A DNA stretch of 64,000 bases, taken from positions 1 through 64,000 of the forward strand of contig PCUV01000048.1 of the NCBI GenBank assembly GCA_002786915.1. The letters run 5' to 3'. Positions 26,963-37,097 of this stretch are shown here, piece after piece (position 1 is the stretch's first letter; every line of letters begins with the position of its first letter). The notes below the pieces were generated by a model. That model saw nothing but the letters and a program-made list of their open reading frames with translations, did not search any database and was not told the DNA's origin. Origin of the DNA: Comamonadaceae bacterium CG12_big_fil_rev_8_21_14_0_65_59_15 (GTDB lineage: Bacteria > Pseudomonadota > Gammaproteobacteria > Burkholderiales > Burkholderiaceae_C). Made by a program: the position numbers and the translations under genes.

Positions 26963-27775
26963 TCAATTGGATGCCACCGGTTTTGAATGACAACGCTGGC
27001 ACTCCACCATGGGAAATGCCACCTTGCCGTGGCAGGCGCCGCAGTACTTGCCGTCAAAAATCTCGTTCATTGAATAAACGGCGGCCTTGCCTTTTTCAAC
27101 CGACGGGAAAACCTCAGGGTGGCAGAGTTCACAGCCGTTCCACACGCCATGTTTTTCATGTGAAAAAATGATGTCGGGCATGCCTTTGGCCTTGGGCACG
27201 ATGATGGAGTCGCCGGGATTTTTGAACAGTTTGCTCTTGCTGCTGACGCCGTCGAGGCTGTCCACCAGTTTCACCAGCCCCATCGATTCGCCTGCAATCC
27301 AGTCGATGCCGTTGCCAAAGCGTTTTTTTGGAAAGTTGGCAACAAACTGGGAAAAATCTTCGCTGGGCAGCACCGATTTGCCCTGCGAATGGCAGCGATC
27401 ACACGTGGCTTGTTGGTCTGCTGTGACGGGTTGGTCGGTGCAGGAGGGGAATATTTTTTTGCCCTCGTGCTTGGTTTTGCCGTTGTGGCAGGCTCCGCAA
27501 TAGTCACCGTTGCTGTTGTCGGCCGCCTTGATGCCAGTGGCGTTGGCGGTCATGGCAAAACCCAGATCCACGTGGCACAGGCGACAGGTGTATTTGGCGC
27601 GGTGCAACCAATGATCAAAGGCCACCGGGGCAAGCCAGGCTTTGCCGGCGAAATTGTTCAGTACCACCTTGCCAAAATTGCGCGGCAACGGTCGGGTTTT
27701 TTTGACACCACCCTGGGCCAGCGAGGAGCTACAAACGAAGAGCGCGGCAACAAAAGCAATGCACCATTTTTTCAT
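26963..27775 (-). CDS. Secreted hexahaem c-type cytochrome, paralogue 2
   Basis: A 270-residue protein with a signal peptide (MKKWCIAFVAALFVCSSSLAQ) and six CXXCH sites at 64-68, 93-97, 125-129, 215-219, 245-249 and 259-263. The pattern and linker words (FDHWLHRAKYTCRLCH, FDGKYCGACHGKVAFPM) align with the downstream gene, so the two are tandem duplicates. Between the triplets lies an 85-residue haem-free linker. The ATG at 27775 begins the signal. It is the first gene of the cytochrome-cytochrome-ppx unit. No outer-membrane porin or quinol dehydrogenase is beside it. Confidence 0.88.
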   Translation of the reverse strand: MKKWCIAFVAALFVCSSSLAQGGVKKTRPLPRNFGKVVLNNFAGKAWLAPVAFDHWLHRAKYTCRLCHVDLGFAMTANATGIKAADNSNGDYCGACHNGKTKHEGKKIFPSCTDQPVTADQQATCDRCHSQGKSVLPSEDFSQFVANFPKKRFGNGIDWIAGESMGLVKLVDSLDGVSSKSKLFKNPGDSIIVPKAKGMPDIIFSHEKHGVWNGCELCHPEVFPSVEKGKAAVYSMNEIFDGKYCGACHGKVAFPMVECQRCHSKPVASN

Positions 27776-27915
27776 TAAGTTTTTCCGGAAGCTGCTCGTC
27801 AACGAACCGGGGCTTTATAACTGGCAATGCCGTTTCAGACTTTGCGGTAAAACAAATGATGCGTAAACCGGGCGCTGAGGTGATGGTTTGGCTGCCAAGC
27901 TGTATCTGTATCAAT

Positions 27916-29025
27916 CTATAGAGTCTCTGGAACTGCCTGACGTTTAAGCAATTGGGCGGCTTGCGTCACCAGCGTGGGGCCGCTGTAAATCAGGCCGGTG
28001 TAAATCTGCACCAGGTCGGCACCTGCCTGGATTTTGCTCACAGCGTCCTCGGCGCTCATGATGCCGCCCACGCCGATGATGGGAAAGTCTTCTCCCAAAG
28101 CTGTGCGTAGCAAGCGCACCACCCGGTTGCTCATGTCGAGCACGGGCGTACCAGACAAACCACCGGCTTCATCGGCGTGTAGAAGCCCCTGGACGGCGTC
28201 ACGGCTGAGGGTGGTGTTGGTGGCAATGACACCCCAGGCGTTGTTGACCTTGCCTGAACTGTTACAACCATAGCGGCGCAGCGTATCTGCGATGACGTCG
28301 ATCTGATGCGCGTCAAGGTCGGGCGCAATTTTCAGAAAAATGGGAACATGCCTGTTGTGTTGCTGCGCCAGCGCCTCGCGTCGTAACGAGAGATCAGACA
28401 GCAACGCGTCCAGCGCGTCGTCACCTTGCAGGCTGCGCAAATTTTTGGTGTTCGGGCTGGAGATGTTGACCGTGACGTAGTCTGCAAACGGATACACCCC
28501 GTCCAGGCAGATCAGATAGTCTGAGGTGGCGCGCGCGATAGGAGTGGCTGCGTTTTTGCCAATGTTCAGTCCGATCAGCATTTGCAGGCGGTTGCCCCGG
28601 CCCGAGTTACGTTGCCTGAACGTATTGGATTGCTGCACGTTGGCAATGAAAGCCTGTAGCCCGTCGTTATTGAAACCAAAGCGGTTGATCAGCGCGCGCG
28701 CTGCGGGCAGTCTGAACAGGCGCGGCTTGGCGTTGCCGGGTTGCGCTAGCGGCGTGACGGTGCCGACTTCGACAAAGCCAAATCCCATGGCGCCCAGGCC
28801 GTCGATGCAGCGCGCATTCTTGTCCAGCCCGGCGGCCAGCCCGACTCGGTTGGGAAAGGTCAAGCCGGCCAGCTTAACGGGGTCTTCTACACGGGTGTTG
28901 GCGTAAGACCATTTCAGCGCCGAGCGCTGGGTGAGCGACAGCGAGGCGATAGTCAGGTCATGCGCGGTTTCGGGGTCGAGCCCGAACAAAAATGCGCGCG
29001 CCAAACCGTAGGGGACAAGAGCCAT
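27916..29025 (-). CDS. pyrD: Dihydroorotate dehydrogenase (quinone), class 2
   Basis: A 369-residue FMN enzyme of pyrimidine synthesis that oxidises dihydroorotate and passes electrons to quinone. Class 2 is shown by the N-terminal membrane-associating helices ([21 protein letters not shown]). The core carries [19 protein letters not shown], the active-site [12 protein letters not shown] with the catalytic serine, and [13 protein letters not shown] near the end. The start is the ATG at 29025. It is divergent from rpiA, 43 bp away. Confidence 0.97.
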   Translation of the reverse strand: MALVPYGLARAFLFGLDPETAHDLTIASLSLTQRSALKWSYANTRVEDPVKLAGLTFPNRVGLAAGLDKNARCIDGLGAMGFGFVEVGTVTPLAQPGNAKPRLFRLPAARALINRFGFNNDGLQAFIANVQQSNTFRQRNSGRGNRLQMLIGLNIGKNAATPIARATSDYLICLDGVYPFADYVTVNISSPNTKNLRSLQGDDALDALLSDLSLRREALAQQHNRHVPIFLKIAPDLDAHQIDVIADTLRRYGCNSSGKVNNAWGVIATNTTLSRDAVQGLLHADEAGGLSGTPVLDMSNRVVRLLRTALGEDFPIIGVGGIMSAEDAVSKIQAGADLVQIYTGLIYSGPTLVTQAAQLLKRQAVPETL

Positions 29026-29068
29026 TGGATAATTCCTGCAATTTGTTCAACTCCACGGATTTTCCCAG

Positions 29069-29764
29069 ATGACGCACGTACCCCAAGCCACCTTGTCGCA
29101 AGATGATCTGAAAACTCTGGTTGGCCGCGCTGCGCTGGCGTATGTAGTTCCGGGCGAACTGGTGGGCGTGGGCACCGGCTCCACGGTCAACAAGTTCATC
29201 GACGCGCTGGCCAGCATCAAGGACCAGATCAAGGGCGCGGTGTCGAGTTCGGAGGTCAGCACCGAGCGATTAAAGGCGTTGGGCATTGCCGTGTTTGACT
29301 GCAACGACGTGATTGAGTTGGCGGTGTATATCGATGGTGCGGACGAGATCGACGGCCACGGCTACATGATCAAGGGCGGCGGCGCTGCGTTGACGTGCGA
29401 GAAGATTGTGGCGGCGCAATCGCGCCAGTTTGTGTGCATTGCTGACGACTCCAAACTGGTTCAGACGCTGGGCAAATTTCCGCTGCCGGTAGAAGTCATT
29501 CCGATGGCTACGCAACGCATTTTGCGCCAGTTTGCAGCGCTGGGTGGGCAGGCGCAGGTGCGGATAAAAGGTGGTGTGCCGTTGGTCACCGACAACGGGC
29601 AGCACATTGTCGATGTAACCGGTTTGCAGATCACCGATCCGCTGGACTTTGAAACCCGTGTCAGTCAGTGGCCTGGCGTGGTGACCGTGGGTGTGTTTGC
29701 CCACCAGCGCGCCAACGTGTGTTTGCTGGGCACGGCAACGGGTGTCAAAACGCTTCAGTTTTAA
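29069..29764 (+). CDS. rpiA: Ribose-5-phosphate isomerase A
   Basis: A 231-residue isomerase linking ribose 5-phosphate and ribulose 5-phosphate. Signatures are [16 protein letters not shown] near residue 34, the [25 protein letters not shown] active-site region, and [19 protein letters not shown]. The start is the ATG at 29069. The stop is two bases before that of yggX on the opposite strand, so no terminator of its own is visible. Confidence 0.97.
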   Translation: MTHVPQATLSQDDLKTLVGRAALAYVVPGELVGVGTGSTVNKFIDALASIKDQIKGAVSSSEVSTERLKALGIAVFDCNDVIELAVYIDGADEIDGHGYMIKGGGAALTCEKIVAAQSRQFVCIADDSKLVQTLGKFPLPVEVIPMATQRILRQFAALGGQAQVRIKGGVPLVTDNGQHIVDVTGLQITDPLDFETRVSQWPGVVTVGVFAHQRANVCLLGTATGVKTLQF

Positions 29765-29766
29765 GT

Positions 29767-30039
29767 TCAGCCTTGGGGCGGAACGTAGCCCTGCGCCGCT
29801 TCTGCGCCGCCGCCAAAAAAGTGGTTTTCCATCTGACGTGCCAAGTATTGACGCGCGCGCGCATCGGCCAGGTTGAGCCGGTTTTCATTGACCAGCATGG
29901 TCTGGTGTTTGAGCCAGTCAGCCCAAGCTTGTTTGCTCACGTTTTGCCAGATGCGCTTGCCCAGTTCACCCGGGTACGGCGGCAAGTCCAGTCCTTCGGC
30001 TTCGACGCCAAGTTTGATGCATTTCACGGTGCGTGCCAT
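29767..30039 (-). CDS. yggX: Fe(2+)-trafficking / oxidative damage protection protein YggX
   Basis: A 90-residue YggX-family protein, linked in enterobacteria to protection of iron-sulphur proteins. The start [27 protein letters not shown] and the following [19 protein letters not shown] are diagnostic, and the cysteine at position 7 is present. It converges with rpiA and diverges from the small Cys-rich gene. Confidence 0.95.
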   Translation of the reverse strand: MARTVKCIKLGVEAEGLDLPPYPGELGKRIWQNVSKQAWADWLKHQTMLVNENRLNLADARARQYLARQMENHFFGGGAEAAQGYVPPQG

Positions 30040-30123
30040 TTTTTACCTTCAGCGTGTCTTTTAAAAAAAGGATGACTTTAGCAAGGTTTTTGCCGATTCC
30101 GGCCTCTGGCGTAAAATCCCCCC

Positions 30124-30354
30124 ATGTCAAAAGCAGATACCAAAACCAAAATCGTGGCCGATGGCCTGCGTTACAAATCCAAAGTGTCGGGCTCACCGTT
30201 TACGGCGGCAACCTCCTTTGGCGCGGCAACCATGTCGTGTTTTTTGTGTGGCAAGCACCGCGCGCGCTCCCAGATGGTGTCCAAGAAAATTCTTGGCAAA
30301 TCGCAGGCTGTGTGCTCGCCGTCTTGCAAAGCGCTGGACGAAGCCAACAAGTAG
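30124..30354 (+). CDS. Small conserved Cys-rich protein of unknown function
   Basis: A 76-residue basic protein (MSKADTKTKIVADGLRYKSK at its N-terminus). It has two cysteine pairs, CFLCGKH near residue 39 and CSPSCK near residue 64, spaced like a small zinc ribbon. The ATG lies three bases before the dsbB start region, with only three bases between its stop and the dsbB ATG, so the two are likely translated from one transcript. There is no signal peptide, so it is not an obvious DsbB substrate. I do not recognise a named family, but the codon use and tight spacing support a real gene. Confidence 0.65.
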   Translation: MSKADTKTKIVADGLRYKSKVSGSPFTAATSFGAATMSCFLCGKHRARSQMVSKKILGKSQAVCSPSCKALDEANK

Positions 30355-30357
30355 TTC

Positions 30358-30879
30358 ATGACAGCCGTTTTTTTGACGGTGCTTGATCGCGCGCCGCGCC
30401 GGGTGTTTACGCTGGTGAGTGTGACCTGTGTGGCGATGCTGGCCTTTGGCCTTTACCTGCAACACAGCACCGGTGTGGAACCCTGCCCGATGTGCATCGT
30501 GCAACGCTATGCTCTTTTTAGTGTAGCTATTATTGCTGCTTTGACAGCGGCTAGAAGCAAAAAATCCGTTTGGATGGCGGGGTCGGTGTTGATTTTGATC
30601 ACCGCAATTTTTGGCGCTTTTGTGGCCGCTCGCCAAAGCTGGTTGCAGTGGTATCCGCCGCAGGTGGCTACCTGTGGGCGCGACTTTTACGGCATGATCG
30701 AATCGTTTCCGCTACAGCGCGTGATCCCGATGATTTTCAAGGGCAGCGGCGATTGTTCGGCGGTGGACTGGACCTTTTTGGGTGCGACCCTTGCCAACTG
30801 GTCGTTCGTTTGCTTCACCCTGTTTGCGGTTTTGGCTTTGCTGATGCTTTGGCGCGTAGCGATACGCCAAAATCACTGA
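30358..30879 (+). CDS. dsbB: Disulfide bond formation protein DsbB
   Basis: A 173-residue four-helix inner-membrane protein that reoxidises DsbA and passes electrons to quinone. The first catalytic pair is C43-P-M-C46 followed by the conserved arginine R50 (CPMCIVQR). The second pair is C106 and C133 in the periplasmic loop (VATCGRDFYG, GSGDCSAVDW). Residues about 53-69, which form the second membrane helix, are encoded by a copy of the 51-bp palindromic element. It follows the small Cys-rich gene by three bases. Confidence 0.94.
   Translation: MTAVFLTVLDRAPRRVFTLVSVTCVAMLAFGLYLQHSTGVEPCPMCIVQRYALFSVAIIAALTAARSKKSVWMAGSVLILITAIFGAFVAARQSWLQWYPPQVATCGRDFYGMIESFPLQRVIPMIFKGSGDCSAVDWTFLGATLANWSFVCFTLFAVLALLMLWRVAIRQNH
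30514..30564. repeat. 51-bp palindromic element, copy 4 (inside dsbB)
   Basis: A 51-bp copy with TTTTTAGTGTAGCTATT at its left, AGCGGCTAGAAGCAAAAAA at its right. It is in frame and encodes the second transmembrane helix of DsbB (FSVAIIAALTAARSKKS). Orientation is the same as copy 1. Confidence 0.7.
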
Positions 30880-30895
30880 CCACCTCCAACGGGTT

Positions 30896-32038
30896 TCAGA
30901 GTAGCGCGCTGCCAGGGTGTTCGCCGCGTTCGTACACCACGTGGGCGCGGCCCACGAGCAAAGTGTCGAGCGTGCCAATATTGCCCAGATCTTTTTGGGT
31001 GTACGGCAGTTTGTGAAGCACATAGCGCATGGCGTTCAGGCGTGCGCGTTTTTTGCAATCGGATTTGATCACTGTCCACGGCGCGTCGGCGGTGTCGGTT
31101 TCAAAAAACATGGCTTCTTTGGCTTTGGTGTAGTCGTCCCATTTGTCCAGTGAAGCCAGGTCAATCGGACTGAGTTTCCATTGTTTGAGCGGATGCACTT
31201 CACGCTCTTTAAAGCGGCGGCGCTGTTCTTTGCGACTCACCGAAAACCAGAACTTGATCAGATAGACGCCGCTTTGAACCAGCTGGCGTTCAAACATTGG
31301 CGCCTGCTGGATGAACTGCTGGTACTCGGCCTCCGTGCAAAAGCCCATCACGCGCTCCACGCCGGCACGGTTGTACCAGGAGCGGTCAAACAGCACGATT
31401 TCACCCGCGGTGGGCAGGTGCTGGATGTAGCGCTGAAAATACCATTGGCCGCGCTCAGCGTCTGACGGCTTTTCCAACGCCACCACGCGCGCACCGCGCG
31501 GGTTCAGGTGTTCCATAAAGCGGCGGATGGTGCCCCCTTTGCCAGCCGCATCGCGTCCTTCAAACAAAATCACAACGCGTTGCCCGCTTTCCTTGCACCA
31601 GCTCTGCAGTTTGAGCAATTCCACCTGTAACTTGTATTTTTCGGCCTCGTAGCGCTTGCGCGACATCAGGTTTTTGTAAGGGTAGCCGCCGGTGCGCCAG
31701 TCGATGGCCAGTTCATCGTCTGGTCTGTCAGATGGCCCGTTGGGGTTGCGCTGGTCGCTCAACAGCATCTGGCGGATGGCTGCCACGTCGTCAGGCGAGC
31801 TGCCATCGAGCAGCGTTTTTAGCGCATCGAGCTTGTCGTCTCCACGTCTGAGAATCGACTGCACAGCCGCCTTCTTGCTGTCTTGTGCCGTATCCACGCT
31901 GGTTTGCACCACCCGCCGGGCGACGCCTTTGGGGCTGCGTGCACCGCTGGTGTCTCCTTGTCGGACTCTGCGTGGTGCAGCGGGTGCGGATGCAGATGTG
32001 TTTGTGCGGTTTTGAGCGGGTCTGGCGGGCGGGGTCAT
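30896..32038 (-). CDS. ppk2: Polyphosphate kinase 2
   Basis: A 380-residue PPK2-family enzyme that moves phosphate between polyphosphate and nucleoside phosphates. The PPK2 core has Walker A FEGRDAAGKGGTIRRF, Walker B EIVLFDRSWYNRAGVERVMGFC, and the lid KEQRRRFKEREVHPLKQWKLSPID. About 95 residues rich in Ala, Arg and Ser precede the core and show no fold. The ATG at 32038 is chosen. The ParA-like gene lies 16 bp upstream on the same strand. With the exopolyphosphatase 5 kb away, the window covers both use and breakdown of polyphosphate. Confidence 0.93.
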   Translation of the reverse strand: MTPPARPAQNRTNTSASAPAAPRRVRQGDTSGARSPKGVARRVVQTSVDTAQDSKKAAVQSILRRGDDKLDALKTLLDGSSPDDVAAIRQMLLSDQRNPNGPSDRPDDELAIDWRTGGYPYKNLMSRKRYEAEKYKLQVELLKLQSWCKESGQRVVILFEGRDAAGKGGTIRRFMEHLNPRGARVVALEKPSDAERGQWYFQRYIQHLPTAGEIVLFDRSWYNRAGVERVMGFCTEAEYQQFIQQAPMFERQLVQSGVYLIKFWFSVSRKEQRRRFKEREVHPLKQWKLSPIDLASLDKWDDYTKAKEAMFFETDTADAPWTVIKSDCKKRARLNAMRYVLHKLPYTQKDLGNIGTLDTLLVGRAHVVYERGEHPGSALL

Positions 32039-32054
32039 GATGGCGTTCTGAAGT

Positions 32055-32759
32055 TCAAAGGGACAGGCTGTCAAAAGCCTCGTAAGTTTTCCTCAGCCAG
32101 TTTTTAACACGTTGGCGTTCCAGTAGGCCCAGCGTATCGTGTTCGGGGCGGTTGTTCAGAGCGGCCCAGAAGCTGACGTTCTGGCGGTCGATTTTGCGCA
32201 TGCTGGCCTCGTGCAATTGCGCCAGGTCGATCACGCACGCGCCCAGTGACAAAGCCTTTTGAAGCGCAGCTGATGCATCCAACTGCGAAAAGTCTGTGCC
32301 ACGGCCGTGGTTCTTGACGATCACATAGTTTGGCCCCGCGTCAAAGGTGCTGACGAGTCGCCCCAGCAGGTCCACCGAATCCTTGCCCGCATCGGCCACA
32401 TGCCAGAAATTGACGGCTACGCCCATGTCGGCCAACACGTCGAACAGGTCAGAGTCATTGATCCAGCGCGCCAGTGGTGCGGCCGTCTGCGCCGCCAGAT
32501 CGACCACCACGCGCGGTGGTGGTGCGCTGTCGTCAGAAGACTCCAAGGCACTGACGATGGCATCCAAGCCTTCGTAGCTATCGACAATCACCGGGCTGGC
32601 GTAGTCGGCATAAAAGCGGGTGAACGAGGTGTGCGAGCGATCGGTATCAAAGCCGACGAAAGGCTGTTTTTTGTCGATGAAATATTGCGCCAGGGCTCGG
32701 GAAACGACCGATTTGCCAACGCCGCCTTTTTCGCCACCGATGAAATTGAGAGAGGTCAT
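32055..32759 (-). CDS. ParA/MinD-type P-loop ATPase of unknown role
   Basis: A 234-residue protein with a deviant Walker A at the N-terminus (FIGGEKGGVGKSVVSRALA), as in ParA, MinD and the plasmid TraL-like ATPases. Aspartates in FDTDRS and VVVDLAAQ fit the switch regions. The C-terminal half is not recognisable. There is no ParB partner next to it. It is followed 16 bp later by ppk2, which suggests co-expression rather than a role in DNA partition. A 16-bp perfect palindrome lies 51 bp upstream of the start. Confidence 0.75.
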   Translation of the reverse strand: MTSLNFIGGEKGGVGKSVVSRALAQYFIDKKQPFVGFDTDRSHTSFTRFYADYASPVIVDSYEGLDAIVSALESSDDSAPPPRVVVDLAAQTAAPLARWINDSDLFDVLADMGVAVNFWHVADAGKDSVDLLGRLVSTFDAGPNYVIVKNHGRGTDFSQLDASAALQKALSLGACVIDLAQLHEASMRKIDRQNVSFWAALNNRPEHDTLGLLERQRVKNWLRKTYEAFDSLSL

Positions 32760-32809
32760 GCTTTTTTCCTTTAAGTTGAAGAGTGAATCAACTCAAGCAA
32801 GAGTCATGC

Positions 32810-32825
32810 TCAAACCATGGTTTGA
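32810..32825. promoter_or_regulatory. 16-bp perfect palindrome upstream of the ParA-like gene
   Basis: TCAAACCATGGTTTGA reads the same on both strands. It sits between the end of argA (32834) and the start of the ParA-like gene (32759), where an operator or a transcription stop could act. No T-run follows on the minus strand, so an operator is the better guess. Confidence 0.35.
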
Positions 32826-32833
32826 CAGGTGTG

Positions 32834-34183
32834 TCAGCCCAATTTTTTCACCAGCACCTGGCTTTTGCGGTCCCAGTTGTATTTGCGTTTGCGCGCCTCG
32901 GGCAGCCAGTCGGCATCCACCTGCACAAAACCGCGCTTCAAAAACCAGTGCATGGTGCGCGTGGTCAAGACAAAAATGCTCTCCAGCCCGGCCAGTTTGG
33001 CACGTTGCTCAATGCGTTTGAGCACACGTTCACCGTCGCCCTGACCTTGTACGTCGGGTGACACGGTCAGCGCAGCCATCTCTGCCGTGCGTGCCTCGGG
33101 GTAGGCGTACAGCGCGGCGCAGGCAAAGATCACGCCGTCGTGCTCGATCACGGTGTACAGGCCGATGTCGCGCTCGATTTCGGTGCGGCTGCGCTTGACC
33201 AGCGTGCCATCTTTCTCGAATGGCTCAATCAGTTGCAGGATGCCGCCCACGTCATCGACCGTGGCTTCGCGCAGGCTCTCCAGCTTCTCATCGACCACCA
33301 TGGTGCCAATGCCGTCGTGCACATAGACTTCGAGCAGGATCGAGCCGTCCACCGCAAACGGAATGATGTGGCTGCGCTCCACGCCACCCTTGCACGCCTT
33401 GACGCAGTGTTGCAGGTAAAACGCCGTGTCGCTGGGCTGGTTGGCATCGGGCAGGGCAGACAGCAGCTTTTCAGCGGCGGCCAGGGGAAGTTCGGTGTCG
33501 ATCGGGTTGTCTTCACCAACCGGCAGGGTAATGTCGGTGGCAATGCCGGGTACTTCGGTGACAAAAATCAGTTTGTCGGCTTGCAGCGCCACCGCGACCG
33601 AGGTCGCGACTTCTTCCATGGTCAGGTTGAAGGCTTCGCCCGTGGGCGAAAAGCCAAACGGCGACATCAGTACCAGCGCGCCCATGTCCAGCGAACGCAT
33701 GATGCCCGCGGTGTCGATCTTGCGCACCACGCCCGATCGTTGAAAGTCCACCCCGTCAACGATGCCCACGGGACGTGCGGTCAAAAAGTTGCCAGAAATC
33801 ACGCGCACCGTCGCCCCTGCCATGGGCGTGTTGGGCAGGCCCTGGCTGAACGCGGCTTCAATCTCGTAGCGCAACTGGCCTGCGGCCTCCTGTGCGCAGT
33901 CCAGCGCCACCTCGTCGGTGATGCGGATGCCCTTGAAGTAACGCGGCTCGTGCCCCTTGGCCTTGAGCTGCTCCGTGACTTGCGGGCGAAAACCGTGTAC
34001 CAGCACGATCTTGACGCCCATGCTTTGGATCAGCGCCAGGTCTTGCGCCAGGTTGGGCAGCTTGCCTGCGGCAATGGCTTCGCCACACACGCCCACCACA
34101 AACGTCTGGTGGCGAAACTTGTGGATGTAGGGTGCGACCGAGCGAAACCAGGGGACGAAGGTGAAGTTGAAGACAGAGCTCAT
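32834..34183 (-). CDS. argA: Amino-acid N-acetyltransferase (N-acetylglutamate synthase)
   Basis: A 449-residue two-domain enzyme that acetylates glutamate to begin arginine synthesis. The N-terminal amino-acid-kinase domain (about 1-290) includes VVGVCGEAIAAGKLPNLAQDLALI and VLVHGFRPQVTEQL. The C-terminal GNAT domain (about 305-440) includes TVSPDVQGQGDGERVLKRIE, the acetyl-CoA loop, here QGQGDG. The start is the ATG at 34183. A single gene, with no other arginine genes around. Confidence 0.95.
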   Translation of the reverse strand: MSSVFNFTFVPWFRSVAPYIHKFRHQTFVVGVCGEAIAAGKLPNLAQDLALIQSMGVKIVLVHGFRPQVTEQLKAKGHEPRYFKGIRITDEVALDCAQEAAGQLRYEIEAAFSQGLPNTPMAGATVRVISGNFLTARPVGIVDGVDFQRSGVVRKIDTAGIMRSLDMGALVLMSPFGFSPTGEAFNLTMEEVATSVAVALQADKLIFVTEVPGIATDITLPVGEDNPIDTELPLAAAEKLLSALPDANQPSDTAFYLQHCVKACKGGVERSHIIPFAVDGSILLEVYVHDGIGTMVVDEKLESLREATVDDVGGILQLIEPFEKDGTLVKRSRTEIERDIGLYTVIEHDGVIFACAALYAYPEARTAEMAALTVSPDVQGQGDGERVLKRIEQRAKLAGLESIFVLTTRTMHWFLKRGFVQVDADWLPEARKRKYNWDRKSQVLVKKLG

Positions 34184-34231
34184 GGTGCGGGATTTGAAAA
34201 TATTATTGGATGCGTGACCAGCGAAAGAAAA

Positions 34232-34453
34232 CTAGCCACTGCGGTGGCCAACAAATTCAGGTCGGTGCGCACGACTCTTTGCGTCAAGGCACTCGTCAGT
34301 CAGTCCAACGCCACCTGCTGATGCGGGGGATCCGCGCGCGTACTGCGCCGAAAACTCCCGCACCTTGGCACTCACTGAGGTACCTTGTTCAATGACATTA
34401 ATGCGGGCTTGTCGGATGAGTTGGTCATCAACTGATAGGGTTAGGTCGAACAC
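34232..34453 (-). pseudogene. Truncated ribbon-helix-helix antitoxin-like fragment
   Basis: The frame from the GTG at 34453 reads FDLTLSVDDQLIRQARINV, then IEQGTSVSAKVREFSAQYA. This is the N-terminal half of small antitoxins of the kind paired with PIN toxins. After residue 38 the sequence (RGSPASAGGVG) no longer resembles the family. An ATG at 34460 lies one frame away, as if a base had been lost at the start. No toxin gene is adjacent. I read it as a decayed antitoxin gene. Confidence 0.45.
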
Positions 34454-34846
34454 GCGACATCTTCAGAAAAGTGGAATTTTAGTGCGGCACTTAAACATCG
34501 TGACAGTGCCCGAGGGCAGGGCGCTGTAGCAGATCATCAACATCGATAGCGGTGATGTCCATAAACTGAACGGCATGAACACGTTGCTGCGCAAACGGCT
34601 TTCCATTGGCTTGAGCCCGCAGGTAGGGCGCTGTAACAAATTGTCGACAAAGGCTACGCCGATAGACCCCAGGCCGGCGGCCAGCCCGTGCACTTGGTTG
34701 GCGCTGAGTTCAGCACTACCAGCCGCAGCGTGGTGTGGCTTGAGGTTCAGACCTACCAGGCCAAGACCTGACTCAGTTCGGGTCGCGCCCGAAGGCGTGG
34801 CTTTTCAGAGGGAATATGGCCTTTCCGCGATATAATCAGGTCAGTA
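34454..34846. other. Intergenic region before tRNA-Thr, no gene seen
   Basis: Nearly 400 bases without a credible ORF on either strand. It contains an imperfect direct repeat about 110 bp apart: AGGGCGCTGTAGCAGATCAT near 34517 and AGGGCGCTGTAACAAATTGT near 34625. This looks like worn-down coding DNA but I could not identify a parent gene. The last part carries the tRNA promoter. Confidence 0.5.
34831..34836 (+). promoter_or_regulatory. -10 box of the tRNA-Thr promoter
   Basis: A perfect TATAAT lies 10 bases before the tRNA 5' end, fitting a sigma-70 promoter for the tRNA gene. No good -35 box is seen at 16-18 bases spacing. Confidence 0.55.
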
Positions 34847-34922
34847 GCCGGTGTAGCTCAGTCGGTAGAGCAGCTCATTCGTAATGAGAAGGTCGGGTGT
34901 TCGATTCATCTCTCCGGCACCA
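34847..34922 (+). tRNA. tRNA-Thr (anticodon CGT)
   Basis: A 76-base tRNA with encoded CCA. The D arm is GCTC-AGTCGGTA-GAGC. The anticodon loop is TTCGTAA with anticodon CGT (codon ACG). The T loop is TTCGATT. The acceptor stem is GCCGGTG against CTCCGGC, so all pairs form except position 6-67, where T faces T. No intron. The gene stands alone, with 254 bp after it before edd containing nothing I recognise. Confidence 0.93.
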
Positions 34923-35176
34923 AACACAGTAAAGGTTCATTGCTATTAACGTAGTAGTTAGCCCTTCTTCTTTTGTGGTCATGTAGCCACCAGTACATGG
35001 TTTTGTACCGTGTCAGCCACCGGCGTCAGCGGGTAGGCCACCATCAAATCAGAATTTCGTGACAATCACGAAGAAACCGCACTCCCAAAAATGCCCAGCT
35101 GACACCATGTTGCGCTTTTCAGATGCATCTGCGTTACCATTGGTATGTAATTTAGTTACCAACTTTTAGAATATTC

Positions 35177-37033
<1,857 letters not shown>

Positions 37034-37097
37034 TGTGGCCCTTGGTCTGCCACGCCGGACAGCGCGCGAATTGTTTGACTGAATTTTGAAAGACACC

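Noticed and set aside
34923-35176. tRNA-Thr as an integration site for an island
   Set aside because: No repeated tRNA 3' end, integrase or phage gene is seen downstream. edd follows normally.
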